The notes: generated by a model not told the origin, from the sequence alone. A DNA stretch of 64,000 nucleotides from Actinomyces sp. HPA0247 (GCA_000411415.1 KE150451.1:434717-498716), one strand, 5' to 3'; positions 27,764 through 36,948 are shown, numbered from the stretch's first letter. Program-made: numbers and translations.

Positions 27764-29317
27764 ATGCCCACGTCAGCGTCGCAGCGCCGCACGTTTGTCG
27801 CCGCGCTCATCCTTGTCGCCGCGGCGATTGTGGCCTCGCTGGCCTGGGTCGTGGCATCCCCGGTCGGGTCTTCCCCGGACGAGGACTTCCACGTTGGCTC
27901 CATGTGGTGCCCTCCCCCGGTGGACAAGACCGGCTGCCAGATTTCCACCGAAGACGGCGAGAAGGCCGTCATGGTACCGCAGTCGCTGGCCAAGGAGTAC
28001 GTCACCTGCTACGCCTTCGATCACAATAATTCCGCGCAGTGCACCCTCAACGCCTCGGACGAGGAGCTGGCGCCAACACTGCGCTGGGACGACGGGAACT
28101 ACCCGTGGGGCTACTACCAGTTCGCCCACCTCTTCGTTCAGCACTCGACGAGCCACGCGGTCCTCGCGCTGCGCACGGTGAACACGCTGCTGGCGATCGG
28201 CCTGATCGGCGCGATCATCGCCCTGGCTGATTCGGGCCTGAAGCGCGCGATCAGCGTCGCCGTGACGGTGGCGTGGCTGCCGATGGGCTTCTACTTCGTC
28301 ACCGGCATGAACCCGTCGTCGTGGGCGATGACGGGCACGTTTGCGTTTGCCGCTGGGCTACTGGCCGCCACCCGTTCGGTGGGGCGACGCCGGGTGGGCC
28401 TGATCGCCTGCGCCCTAGCCGGCGCGGTCTTGGCGTGCACGTCGCGCGGTGACAGCGCCTTCTTCCTCTTCGTCGTCACGGTCGCCCTGGCCTTCGCGGT
28501 GCCGCTGAGTAAGCGCATCATTCCCGAGGCCGTAGTGGCCTGCGTGGCATCGGTCATCGGCGTGCGAGTGATGTCCTCGACGAACGTTTCAGCAAACCTG
28601 GCGACGGCGCAGAAGGGTGTCGTGACCGCCGGTCGGCACGAGATTCTCATGCAGAACCTGGATGCGCTGCCCAACTACCTGCGTGGCTTCGTCGGCCATT
28701 TGCTGGGGCCGGGGTGGAACGACGTGTCCTACCAGGGCACCGTCTCCTACGGCGCCTCCGTCGTGGTCGTCGCCGTCCTGTGCTGGTCGCTGCGCTCACT
28801 GTCCTGGCGCAAGGCCCTGTCAGCGATCACGGTGGCCGGTGCAATCACTGGCGTTCCCGTGGTGATCGGCCTGCGCGGACACTTCAACAACGTCCTCACC
28901 TACCAGCCGCGCTACATGCTGCCGCTCTTCGCGGTATTCCTACTCATGCTTCTGGCTCCCTCCCCCGCCCGTGCGGACGAGGCGGGGCAGCGCGTGGGAA
29001 GCGCCGCCTTCCGCGTCCCCACGAGCATCGTCGGGCGCGTAGGCACGGGCCTCGTGGCGGCGCTGTGGGCACTCACCAACGCCCGGGCTCTCTACCTCGT
29101 CATCGAGCGCTACGCGTTCGGGCGCACGGCTCACGCAATGCCCATCGACCTGTCGATGCGGAACCTCAGCGAGAGGAACGAGTGGTGGTGGCCAACGGCT
29201 CCGATCGGCCCAATGGCCGTGTGGATCCTTGGCGCTCTCGCTGGCGCAATCGCGATTGGCCTAGCCGTTGTCCTATGGCAACGCTCCCCCGGAAAGGCGC
29301 CCAAGCCTCGTCGATAG
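27764..29317 (+). CDS. DUF2142-like multi-pass membrane protein (GT-C type), second copy
   Basis: 517 residues, about 11 hydrophobic segments. After the first helix the loop reads SPVGSSPDEDFHVGSMWC, and MNPSSWAMTG and EWWWPTAPIGP occur at the same places as in the paralogue at 12268-13821. The acidic first-loop motif resembles the catalytic site of GT-C enzymes. Both copies lie beside a glycosyltransferase gene, so each may serve its own step of polysaccharide assembly. Function is inferred. Confidence 0.75.
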   Translation: MPTSASQRRTFVAALILVAAAIVASLAWVVASPVGSSPDEDFHVGSMWCPPPVDKTGCQISTEDGEKAVMVPQSLAKEYVTCYAFDHNNSAQCTLNASDEELAPTLRWDDGNYPWGYYQFAHLFVQHSTSHAVLALRTVNTLLAIGLIGAIIALADSGLKRAISVAVTVAWLPMGFYFVTGMNPSSWAMTGTFAFAAGLLAATRSVGRRRVGLIACALAGAVLACTSRGDSAFFLFVVTVALAFAVPLSKRIIPEAVVACVASVIGVRVMSSTNVSANLATAQKGVVTAGRHEILMQNLDALPNYLRGFVGHLLGPGWNDVSYQGTVSYGASVVVVAVLCWSLRSLSWRKALSAITVAGAITGVPVVIGLRGHFNNVLTYQPRYMLPLFAVFLLMLLAPSPARADEAGQRVGSAAFRVPTSIVGRVGTGLVAALWALTNARALYLVIERYAFGRTAHAMPIDLSMRNLSERNEWWWPTAPIGPMAVWILGALAGAIAIGLAVVLWQRSPGKAPKPRR

Positions 29318-29335
29318 ACACTTCACACCCAAACT

Positions 29336-29397
29336 GTTCACAAATCTAATCACGAGTGCTATGCTCGAACATGTAGCACTCAAACAACCTTGTGAAC
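29336..29397 (+). promoter_or_regulatory. lic promoter with two nested inverted repeats
   Basis: TTCACA (29337-29342) and TATGCT (29360-29365) are 17 bp apart, a good -35/-10 pair. Two perfect 8-bp inverted repeats are nested over them: GTTCACAA (29336-29343) with TTGTGAAC (29390-29397), and GAGTGCTA (29354-29361) with TAGCACTC (29374-29381). This is operator-like; the first product of the operon has an N-terminal DNA-binding domain. Confidence 0.6.
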
Positions 29398-29410
29398 GAA
29401 AGGTGGCGGC

Positions 29411-31246
29411 ATGCCCACAACCAACGTCGGCACGCTCAGCGAGCCCCAATTCAACATCCTGACCACACTGGCCAAGACAGATACCCCCCTCACCCAGCGG
29501 GCACTGTCGGAGGCCACCGGCATGAGCCTCGGGCGCGTCAACACAGCCACCCGCGAATGCGAGGCCGCCGGCTACATCGACGACCGCACAATCACCGATG
29601 CCGGTCGCGAAGCACTCGAGCCCTACCGCGTCACGGGCGCCGTCATCATGGCCGCAGGTCTGTCCTCCCGCTTCGCCCCCATCAGCTACGAGCGCCCCAA
29701 GGGCACGCTCAAGGTGCGCGGCGAGATCCTCGTCGAGCGTCAGATCCGCCAGCTCCACGAAGCCGGCATCACGAACATCACGCTCGTCGTTGGCTACAAG
29801 AAGGAATACTTCTTCTACCTGGCCGACAAGTACGGTGTCGACATCGTCGTCAACCGCGAATACGCCACCCGCAACAACAACGGCTCCCTCTGGCTCGTGA
29901 AGGACCGCCTCGACAACACCTACGTGTGCTCCTCGGACGACTACTTCACCACGAACCCCTTCGAGCCCTACGTCTACAAGTCCTACTACTCGGCGAACTA
30001 CGTCGAGGGCCCCACCGACGAGTGGTGCATCAAGACGGGTCCGGCCGACCGCATCACGGGCGCGACCGTGGGCGGCGCCGACGCGTGGGTCATGCTCGGC
30101 CACGTCTACTTCGACCGTGTCTTCTCCGCGACATTCCGCGAGATTCTCGAGCGCGTCTACGACAAGCCCGAGACGGTGTCGAAGCTGTGGGAGTCCATCT
30201 ACCTGGACCACATCAAGTCCTTCGACATGGTGATTCGCCGCTACCCGGACGGCGTCATCCACGAGTTCGACTCGGTCGACGAGCTGCGCAGCTTCGACCC
30301 CCTGTTCATGGAGAACGTCGACTCCGAGGTCTTCGATCACATCGTGGCCACCCTGGGCTGCCAGAAGTCGGACATCCGCGACTTCTACCCGCTCAAGCAG
30401 GGCATCACGAACCTGTCGTGCCACTTCGCCGTGGGCGACAACGAGTACGTCTACCGCCATCCGGGCATCGGCACGGAAAAGATCGTGGACCGCAGCGCGG
30501 AGTTCGCCGGCCTGCGCCTGGCCGCCGAGCTCGGCATCGACGACACCTTCCTCACGGGCGACCCTGCGGCCGGCTGGAAGATCTCGCGCTTCGTGCGCGA
30601 CGTGCGCAACCTGGACGTCACCCGCGACGAGGAGCTCAAGGCCGCGATGGAGATGGACCGCGCGCTGCACACCTCCGGTCGCGTGCTGGACCGCTCCTTC
30701 GACTTCGTCACCGAGGGCCTGCGCTATGAGGGGCTCCTCAAGGCCTTCGGCCCAATCGACGTGCCCGGATACTTCGAACTGCGCGACAAGGTCCTGCGTC
30801 TGAAGGCCTTCGCGGACGCCGACGGCTTCGACAAAGTCCCCTCGCACAACGACTTCTTCCCGCCGAACTTCCTGGTGGACAAGGACGGAAAGATCAGCCT
30901 CATCGACTGGGAGTACGCGGGCATGTCGGATGTGGCCGCCGACTTCGGCACCATGGTCGTGTGCACGGCTGAGATGACCCGCGAGCGCGCGGCCGCCGCC
31001 CTGGAGTACTACCTGGGCCACGCGCCCAGCGAGGCCGAGGCGCGCCACTTCTTCGCCTACGAGGTGTTCGCCGGCTGGTGCTGGTACCTGTGGGCGCTGG
31101 TCAAGGAGGCTGAGGGGGACGACGTGGGCGAATGGCTCTACATCTACTACTCGCACGCGACGCGCACGCTCGATTCCCTGCTCGCTTCGTATGAGGCCGC
31201 CTCGGCCTCGGGCGCACAGGCTGTCAAGGAAGGTGAACTGGCATGA
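29411..31246 (+). CDS. licCA: Fusion of winged-helix domain, choline-phosphate cytidylyltransferase (LicC) and choline kinase (LicA)
   Basis: 611 residues in three parts. Residues about 8-72 form a MarR-like winged helix (PLTQRALSEATGMSLGRVNT is the recognition region). Residues about 76-310 are a nucleotidyltransferase with AVIMAAGLSSRFAPISYERP, the sugar-phosphate nucleotidyltransferase signature as in LicC. Residues about 330-600 are a choline/aminoglycoside kinase fold with PSHNDFFPPNF near 476 (Brenner motif) and LIDWEYAGMSD near 497 (metal-binding Asp). It would phosphorylate choline and activate it as CDP-choline. Similar fusions exist in Firmicutes. The fused HTH suggests autoregulation. 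It overlaps licB by 4 bp. Confidence 0.9.
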   Translation: MPTTNVGTLSEPQFNILTTLAKTDTPLTQRALSEATGMSLGRVNTATRECEAAGYIDDRTITDAGREALEPYRVTGAVIMAAGLSSRFAPISYERPKGTLKVRGEILVERQIRQLHEAGITNITLVVGYKKEYFFYLADKYGVDIVVNREYATRNNNGSLWLVKDRLDNTYVCSSDDYFTTNPFEPYVYKSYYSANYVEGPTDEWCIKTGPADRITGATVGGADAWVMLGHVYFDRVFSATFREILERVYDKPETVSKLWESIYLDHIKSFDMVIRRYPDGVIHEFDSVDELRSFDPLFMENVDSEVFDHIVATLGCQKSDIRDFYPLKQGITNLSCHFAVGDNEYVYRHPGIGTEKIVDRSAEFAGLRLAAELGIDDTFLTGDPAAGWKISRFVRDVRNLDVTRDEELKAAMEMDRALHTSGRVLDRSFDFVTEGLRYEGLLKAFGPIDVPGYFELRDKVLRLKAFADADGFDKVPSHNDFFPPNFLVDKDGKISLIDWEYAGMSDVAADFGTMVVCTAEMTRERAAAALEYYLGHAPSEAEARHFFAYEVFAGWCWYLWALVKEAEGDDVGEWLYIYYSHATRTLDSLLASYEAASASGAQAVKEGELA

Positions 31247-32217
31247 AAACTCAGCACGGAGGCAAGCGTTACGGCATCTTCTCGGGCGTCCTGTGGGGCC
31301 TCGACACGGTCGTGCTGGCGATCGCGCTGGCCATGATCCCATTTGCCGACTTCGGCCAGTCGGCGCTCGCCGGCGCGGTCCTGCACGACGTTGCGTGCGC
31401 CGTGATCCTGCTCGTGTACATGGCGGTTCGAGGCCGACTGAAGGACACCTGGGCGGCGCTGCGCACGCGCCCGGGCAAGTCGGTGATTGCGGCGGCTCTG
31501 CTGGGTGGCCCGATCGGCATGAGCGGTTACCTGATTGCTATTGACAACATCGGCCCTGGCCTGACCGCGATCATCTCGACGTTCTACCCGGCTCTGGGAA
31601 CGCTGCTGGCGTTCGCCCTCCTGAAGGAGCGGATGGCCCCTCGCCAGATCATTGCTCTGCTGGTCGCGCTCGGTGCCATCGTGGTGACGGGCTTGTCGGC
31701 GACCTCCGACCCCGTTGAGGGCGGCAACGCCATCCTGGGTGTCGCCGGCGCGCTGGCGTGCGTGATCGGCTGGGGGTCCGAGGCCGTGATCCTCACGTGG
31801 GGTATGCGCGACGAGGCCGTGGATAACGAGGTGGCGCTCCAGATCCGCGAGACGACCTCGGCGCTGGTCTACCTCTTCGTTGTCGCCCCGATCGCGGGGG
31901 TCTTCGGCTTCACGCTGCACTCGCTGGCTCACCTGTCCGCGGGCGTGGTGGCTCTGGCCGGCCTGGCGGGAACGGCCTCGTACCTGTTCTACTACAAGGC
32001 CCTGTCGGCGATCGGTGCCTCGCGCGGCATGGCCCTGAACATCTCCTACTCGGCGTGGGCAATCATCTTCGCCCTGGTTCTGCAGGGCACGGTACCCACG
32101 GCTACACAGGTCGTGTGCTGCGTCGTGATCCTGGTCGGCACGGTCCTGGCGGCCACCCCCTCGTGGGGTGACCTGCTTCCCAGGCGCGCGAGTACCATCA
32201 CGGACGACAAGGCGTGA
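31243..32217 (+). CDS. licB: Choline permease of the EamA/DMT family (LicB)
   Basis: 324 residues with ten hydrophobic segments, two EamA repeats. YGIFSGVLWGLDTVVLAIAL starts the first helix. It overlaps the LicC-LicA fusion by 4 bp, and LicB proteins next to LicA import choline for phosphocholine decoration. The assignment to LicB rests on this coupling more than on a unique motif. Confidence 0.88.
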   Translation: MKTQHGGKRYGIFSGVLWGLDTVVLAIALAMIPFADFGQSALAGAVLHDVACAVILLVYMAVRGRLKDTWAALRTRPGKSVIAAALLGGPIGMSGYLIAIDNIGPGLTAIISTFYPALGTLLAFALLKERMAPRQIIALLVALGAIVVTGLSATSDPVEGGNAILGVAGALACVIGWGSEAVILTWGMRDEAVDNEVALQIRETTSALVYLFVVAPIAGVFGFTLHSLAHLSAGVVALAGLAGTASYLFYYKALSAIGASRGMALNISYSAWAIIFALVLQGTVPTATQVVCCVVILVGTVLAATPSWGDLLPRRASTITDDKA

Positions 32218-32224
32218 GACAATG

Positions 32225-32256
32225 GCGGGTGGGTGCACGTGCACCCACCCGCTTTC
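32225..32256. terminator. Perfect 28-bp palindrome between licB and licD
   Basis: Arms of 14 bp meet at CACGTG with no spacer (32225-32252), followed by TTT. It could be a partial terminator inside the operon or a protein-binding site; it lies 8 bp after the licB stop and 20 bp before the licD start. Confidence 0.6.
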
Positions 32257-32272
32257 CGCATTCGGAGGACTT

Positions 32273-33205
32273 ATGACGACGCCCCCCAGCGACCTGCGCA
32301 AGGTCCACATGCTGCTGACCTACATCCTGTCAGAGTTCGACCGGGTGTGCGGCCAGATCGGCGTGGACTACGCCCTGTACGGCGGTAGTGCCATCGGAGC
32401 AGTGCGCCACGGCGGTTTTATCCCGTGGGATGACGACATTGACGTCTTCATGCTCCGCCCGGACTACGAACGATTCCTGCGTGAGGCTCCCGCACATCTG
32501 TCTGAAGGTTTCCGCATAGACAACCAGACGAGCGTTCCCAGATACCACCTGCTGTTTTCCAAGCTGGGCTTGACAGGAACGGTTTTCCGCTCGCAGGGCG
32601 AGGTGAACCCGGACTACACGCCGCCGATCTTCCTCGACATTTTTCCGCTCGATACGGTGCCCGCGGACGCCAAGCGTTTCCGCTCCATGTGCCGCAAAAC
32701 CTGGTGGTGGGGCCGCCTGCTGTTCCTCTCGGGCATTCCGACCCCCGGATTGCCCGGCATGGTGGCATGGAAGCGCTCACTCATTCACGCGGTGACACGG
32801 AGTGTCAACCTCGCACTACGCACCGCGCAGATGTCGCCACGCGGACTCTATGCGCGGTGGGAGAAGGCGGCACGCAGCGCCGAAGGCGAAGCAACGGGCA
32901 CCTATGCCGATTTCACGATGCGTGACCCGTGGAATTGGACCGTGCACCGCGATGAGTTCCTCCCCACGCGCCGCGTCCCCTTTGAGGCAATTGAGGCCTC
33001 AATCCCCCACGATGTCGACGCCCTGCTCACTCGCGGTTACGGCGACTATATGCGCGTCCCAGATCCGGCGGATCGGCGCACGCACCTACCGGAAACGCTA
33101 GAGTTTGGTCGTTTCGACCCCGATCAGGGCGGGGTGCCGGATCTTCTGGCTTCCCGCGATGAGGAGAATCCTCGCCCGGAGCCTACGACCGGTCAGGAGC
33201 AGTAA
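32273..33205 (+). CDS. licD: LicD family phosphocholine transferase
   Basis: 310 residues. ALYGGSAIGAVRHGGFIPWDDDIDVFM is the LicD signature in pieces: the GxxIGAxRHxGFIPWDDDID motif at about residues 41-60. LicD enzymes transfer phosphocholine from CDP-choline to a sugar of a teichoic acid or capsule. GGAGGA lies 6 bp before the ATG, fixing the start. It forms the fourth step of the lic operon. Confidence 0.92.
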   Translation: MTTPPSDLRKVHMLLTYILSEFDRVCGQIGVDYALYGGSAIGAVRHGGFIPWDDDIDVFMLRPDYERFLREAPAHLSEGFRIDNQTSVPRYHLLFSKLGLTGTVFRSQGEVNPDYTPPIFLDIFPLDTVPADAKRFRSMCRKTWWWGRLLFLSGIPTPGLPGMVAWKRSLIHAVTRSVNLALRTAQMSPRGLYARWEKAARSAEGEATGTYADFTMRDPWNWTVHRDEFLPTRRVPFEAIEASIPHDVDALLTRGYGDYMRVPDPADRRTHLPETLEFGRFDPDQGGVPDLLASRDEENPRPEPTTGQEQ

Positions 33206-34336
33206 ATGCGTATCGCTTTCATCGTCAACAGCTACCCGCCGCGTCTGGGTGGCTTAGAGTCGCACATCTACCACCTGTCGGTGTCCCTGGCACAGCTGGG
33301 GCATGACGTGTACGTGTTGACTATCTCTGATAAGCCGGGGCATCGACAGGAAGAGGGCGTCGATATTCGCACCGACCGACGTCACTTCCCGGTCGCGGAC
33401 ATCATCAGCTTCCCGGCCCTGGGCGCGACCCGCGCGATCGCACGCTTCCTCCGCGAGCACCACATCGATGTCGTCAGCGTGCACACTCGTTTTTTCCCCA
33501 TGAGTTTCGTTGGGGTGCGTGCCGCACACAAAGCGGGCATTCCGGTCATTCACACGGAGCACGGTTCCGGTTTTGTCGCATCCTCCTCTCCGATCATCGC
33601 TCCCGCATCGCGCGCGGTCGATGTGACGATGGGCCGTTACGTGCTGCGTCATGCGGATCGCGTGCTGGGCGTGTCTGAGCAGGCCGCAGCCTTCGCGTCG
33701 CGGCTGGGCGGCGTTCATGCGGACGTGTTTTATAACGCGATTACTCCCCCGCAGCCGCACGCGGAACCGATCGAGGACCGCCACCGTCACCTCGTATTCG
33801 TGGGCCGGATGGTGCCCGGAAAGGGATGGGACACGTTCATCGAGGCCGTGGCACAGCTGCGCGCGCAGGGGCAGGAGGTGACGGGCGAGCTGTTGGGCGC
33901 TGGCGCTGATCTCGATGCCGCTCGCGAGATGATCGCTGCCAAGGGGCTCGATGGTGTCGTGTCTGCACCCGGTCGCGTGAGCGCAGACGAGGTCCGTGGC
34001 CGCTTGGCGGGAGCAACCCTCGTCAATCCAACGGTCCTGTCGGAGGGGTTCCAGACGACCCTGCTGGAGGCACTGGCAGAACGAGGGCGCGTCGTCACAT
34101 TCACGGTGCCCGGCGCGCAGGTCCTCGCAGACCAGGGTAACCCCGTGGTCATCACCGCCGAACGCACGCTTGAATCTCTTGTGTCAGCCCTGCGTGACTT
34201 CTTGAACAATCCGCCCGCCCTGGGGGATCCCAGCCTCATCGACGCGTGGACGTGGCCGGTACGAGCCCGCGAGTATGCGAGCATCGCCGAGTCACTGTTG
34301 GATGGCCACGCGCCACACTCCCCCGCTCATCTCTGA
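33206..34336 (+). CDS. GT4 glycosyltransferase
   Basis: 376 residues. MRIAFIVNSYPPRLGGLESH is a typical GT4 N terminus with the GG loop. HLVFVGRMVPGKGWDTFIEA near residue 192 opens the donor domain. The usual EX7E signature appears as NPTVLSEGFQTTLLEALAERG near 272. It starts on the base after the licD stop, so it is translated from the same message. Donor unknown; it probably adds a sugar that carries phosphocholine. Confidence 0.87.
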   Translation: MRIAFIVNSYPPRLGGLESHIYHLSVSLAQLGHDVYVLTISDKPGHRQEEGVDIRTDRRHFPVADIISFPALGATRAIARFLREHHIDVVSVHTRFFPMSFVGVRAAHKAGIPVIHTEHGSGFVASSSPIIAPASRAVDVTMGRYVLRHADRVLGVSEQAAAFASRLGGVHADVFYNAITPPQPHAEPIEDRHRHLVFVGRMVPGKGWDTFIEAVAQLRAQGQEVTGELLGAGADLDAAREMIAAKGLDGVVSAPGRVSADEVRGRLAGATLVNPTVLSEGFQTTLLEALAERGRVVTFTVPGAQVLADQGNPVVITAERTLESLVSALRDFLNNPPALGDPSLIDAWTWPVRAREYASIAESLLDGHAPHSPAHL

Positions 34337-34365
34337 CGTCCACCCCTGTTTCCCGAGGAGCAGTC

Positions 34366-35403
34366 ATGCCATTTATTAGCGTCATCATCCCCGTCTACAA
34401 CGCACAGGAGTTCCTACCGGGCGCCCTGGAGTCCATCGAGACGCAGGATTTTGCGGACTGGGAAGTGATTCTCGTTGACGACGGGTCGACGGATGGCTCA
34501 CCCGCCCTGTGCGATTCCTACGCCCAGCGCGACCCGCGTTTCCGCGTCATTCATCAGGAAAACGCAGGAACGAGCGCAGCACGCAACACAGCCCTGAAGG
34601 CTGCGCAAGGCGAGTACATCACGTTCATGGACAATGACGACTGGTGGCGCATCCCCGAGGCGCTCACGCTCGTTCACGAGGCCCTCACAAGGCGCCCCGT
34701 TGATCTGCTGTGGCACATGAGTGCGCGCGCCAACCCGGAGGGCACCGAGATCACGGAAGCCGAACCCACGTCGATCGCCTCCACGATTGATTCGCTGAGC
34801 ACGGACGAGGCAATCCGAACAATCATCGACAACGAGCTGACGACGAGCGCCGTGTGGACGAAGGTGATCCGCCGCGACTTCTTGACCGAACACGGCATCG
34901 TATTCCCGTCAGGCATGCGCAACGAAGACACGGATGTGAGCGCTCAGATTATCGCGCACATCGATTCCGTGGCCTGGCTCGACCAGCGTTTCTACGTGTA
35001 CAGGATGGGTCACCCCTACGCGCAGACCTCGCATTCACTGGCCGTCTCGACGGTCGACGACCTGGAGCACGTACTGCGCTCGAATCTGTCCGCCGCTCGT
35101 TCGCTATCCGAGGGACGCCGCGGCGCACTCATGGCATTCCTGGCACGTCCGATGATGGTGTGGGTGGGTCAGGCCTCGGCCCTGGGGCTCCTCGACGAGA
35201 AGAAGCACGGGCAGCAGGCGCGCCGCCGCAAGGCGTTCATCAGCCAGTTCTTCCTTCCCCTCGTCTCGCAGTCGCGCACCCGCGAAGCTCGTATCGCCCA
35301 GTGGGCGTGCCGTCTGCTGGGAGTGCGCGCCTGCGCACAGCTGCTCGGTGTTCAATTCCGACGCATGCATCCCGAGCTGGTCGCCCACTCCACGACCAAG
35401 TAG
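34366..35403 (+). CDS. GT2 glycosyltransferase
   Basis: 345 residues. ISVIIPVYNAQEFLPGALES, WEVILVDDGSTDGSPALCD and YITFMDNDDWW are classical GT2 motifs, the last holding the metal-binding Asp residues near 90. GTSAARNTAL is the usual helix between them. GAGGAG precedes the ATG. The last gene of the lic-linked operon; converges with the second LicD gene. Confidence 0.9.
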   Translation: MPFISVIIPVYNAQEFLPGALESIETQDFADWEVILVDDGSTDGSPALCDSYAQRDPRFRVIHQENAGTSAARNTALKAAQGEYITFMDNDDWWRIPEALTLVHEALTRRPVDLLWHMSARANPEGTEITEAEPTSIASTIDSLSTDEAIRTIIDNELTTSAVWTKVIRRDFLTEHGIVFPSGMRNEDTDVSAQIIAHIDSVAWLDQRFYVYRMGHPYAQTSHSLAVSTVDDLEHVLRSNLSAARSLSEGRRGALMAFLARPMMVWVGQASALGLLDEKKHGQQARRRKAFISQFFLPLVSQSRTREARIAQWACRLLGVRACAQLLGVQFRRMHPELVAHSTTK

Positions 35404-35433
35404 CGGCCCGCTCAGCGGGCTCGCTTCCTCGCG

Positions 35434-36279
35434 TCATTCACCGAAGGGAGTGTCCGCCACCCACTCGACAGACCGCATGTGGGCGGGCGGGCGCTGATCC
35501 TCGGGCGGGACCTCACGCCAGTTGCCGTAGTAGTCCTCGAGCAGCTTCTCGGCCTGCGCAGGAATCGCAAACTCGCGTCCCTCGAAGCTGGCAGTACGCG
35601 TCGGGAAAAGCTCCTCAGGCCGGATGATATTACGGCTCATAATGTCATCGAGGAGCAGAACGTAGCGCTCGTTGTCCGGATTCTCAACCGACGAACGGTG
35701 GCACGCGCGGGCAAGCTCATCCTGTCGACGAGAGATGGCGTACAGGTCAGCGAAGCGGGTCACCGGATAGAGCATGTACTTGATGATGCGGCGTGCCGTG
35801 GAGGTTGCGTAGCGCGGGTTAGACGCCGCGATGTACTTCCACCACACAAGTCGGTGCCCCCTGCGTGCGGCACGATGCACGGCAGGGTCAGTAATGTCGA
35901 CGCGCTCAAGTGGGAAAATATCCACCCACAGCCCGAGGTTTCCGGCAGATTCGTCCAGGAAAGACTCAACCGCCCGGGTTCGGGTATCAACGAGCTTGCA
36001 GTAAGAGTTAATCGAGGTGCGATCACGATAACTGACGAGGCTGTAGTGCTCCCCGAGAGCCCCCTGCTGCCACAGCTCGTAGAGCTTCTCGTAGTCATCG
36101 CGGGGCATGTAGACATCAATGTCGTCATCCCAGGGGATGAACCCACTGTGGCGCATCGCCCCAATGAGAGTGCCGTACGCGAGCGCATAGGAGAGCTGGT
36201 GCTCGCGGCACACGCGGTCCAGTTCTGTGAGAATGTCCAGTTCAACCGCCTTCACCTGGCGCGCCTCAAGCTGGGTCAT
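35434..36279 (-). CDS. licD: LicD family transferase, second copy
   Basis: 281 residues. YALAYGTLIGAMRHSGFIPW followed by DDDIDVYMPRDDYEKL is the LicD signature at about residues 26-55, and GLWVDIFPLERVD near 118 is another family block. AGAGG precedes this ATG; another ATG 21 bp upstream is possible. Two LicD enzymes in one locus suggest two attachment positions for phosphocholine, as with LicD1/LicD2 in pneumococcus; this is inference. Confidence 0.9.
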   Translation of the reverse strand: MTQLEARQVKAVELDILTELDRVCREHQLSYALAYGTLIGAMRHSGFIPWDDDIDVYMPRDDYEKLYELWQQGALGEHYSLVSYRDRTSINSYCKLVDTRTRAVESFLDESAGNLGLWVDIFPLERVDITDPAVHRAARRGHRLVWWKYIAASNPRYATSTARRIIKYMLYPVTRFADLYAISRRQDELARACHRSSVENPDNERYVLLLDDIMSRNIIRPEELFPTRTASFEGREFAIPAQAEKLLEDYYGNWREVPPEDQRPPAHMRSVEWVADTPFGE

Positions 36280-36405
36280 GGAGCCTCTTTCATCGTTCAT
36301 CCGATGGCTTACGAACTGCCCTCTAGAGTAGTACAAGCTGCGGGCGAGAGGACACACGCGTACGTGCCCGCGCAATTGCCGGTCACGGGAGCACGATCGC
36401 GCACC

Positions 36406-36647
36406 CCGCCAGATCTCCGTGCGGCGCGAGGCCTGCCCGCCCGCTCGCCGTCCACGCGACCCACCCCGCCAGACCTCCGCACGATGCGAGCACACGTCTT
36501 GCTTTCTGTGGCTGCTCTATGCGCCGGTGGGCGACAGACCTCCGACCGCTGCCTTCACACAACGAGCTTCGCTCGGCACACCACCGCCAGACCTCCGCGC
36601 GACCCACCCCGCCAGACCTCCGTGCGGCGCACCCCGCCAGACTTCCG
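36406..36647. repeat. Cluster of CCGCCAGA(Y)(Y)TCCG repeats
   Basis: Five copies at 36406, 36466, 36584, 36609 and 36634, the last three exactly 25 bp apart, plus a partial copy CAGACCTCCG at 36535. Confidence 0.75.
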
Positions 36648-36701
36648 TGCGGCGCAAGCACACGTCTTGCTTTCTGTGGCTGCTCTATGCGCCGGTGGGC
36701 G
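36489..36701. repeat. 45-bp perfect direct repeat
   Basis: A 45-bp sequence beginning AGCACACGTCTTGC and ending CGCCGGTGGGCG occurs at 36489-36533 and again at 36657-36701, with 168 bp from start to start. No differences seen by eye. Confidence 0.85.
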
Positions 36702-36785
36702 GCGGCCCGCCCGCGAGATCGCCACACGCGAGCCTTACGGCTCGGAATGATCGATCTCGAGGCCCGCCCTGGCCCTGCCGCCGCC

Positions 36786-36928
36786 CACCGGCACCGCAGC
36801 CACATTCCCCAGCAGGCCTCGCGCCACCCTCCAGTCGGGCGACCATGACCACCGGCACCGCAGCCACAATCCCCGCAGACCACACACCACCCACCAGTCG
36901 GGCCGCCGCCCACCGGCACCGCCGCAAG
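36786..36928. repeat. Imperfect 61-64-bp tandem repeat
   Basis: CACCGGCACCGC occurs at 36786, 36850 and 36911, and CAGTCGGGC around 36832 and 36895, giving two and a half diverged units. Confidence 0.6.
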
Positions 36929-36948
36929 CTCGCACCACAGGTTCTCAG

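Noticed and set aside
35406-35420. Terminator between the convergent GT2 and LicD genes
   Set aside because: Only a 6-bp stem with a 3-nt loop and no T-run.
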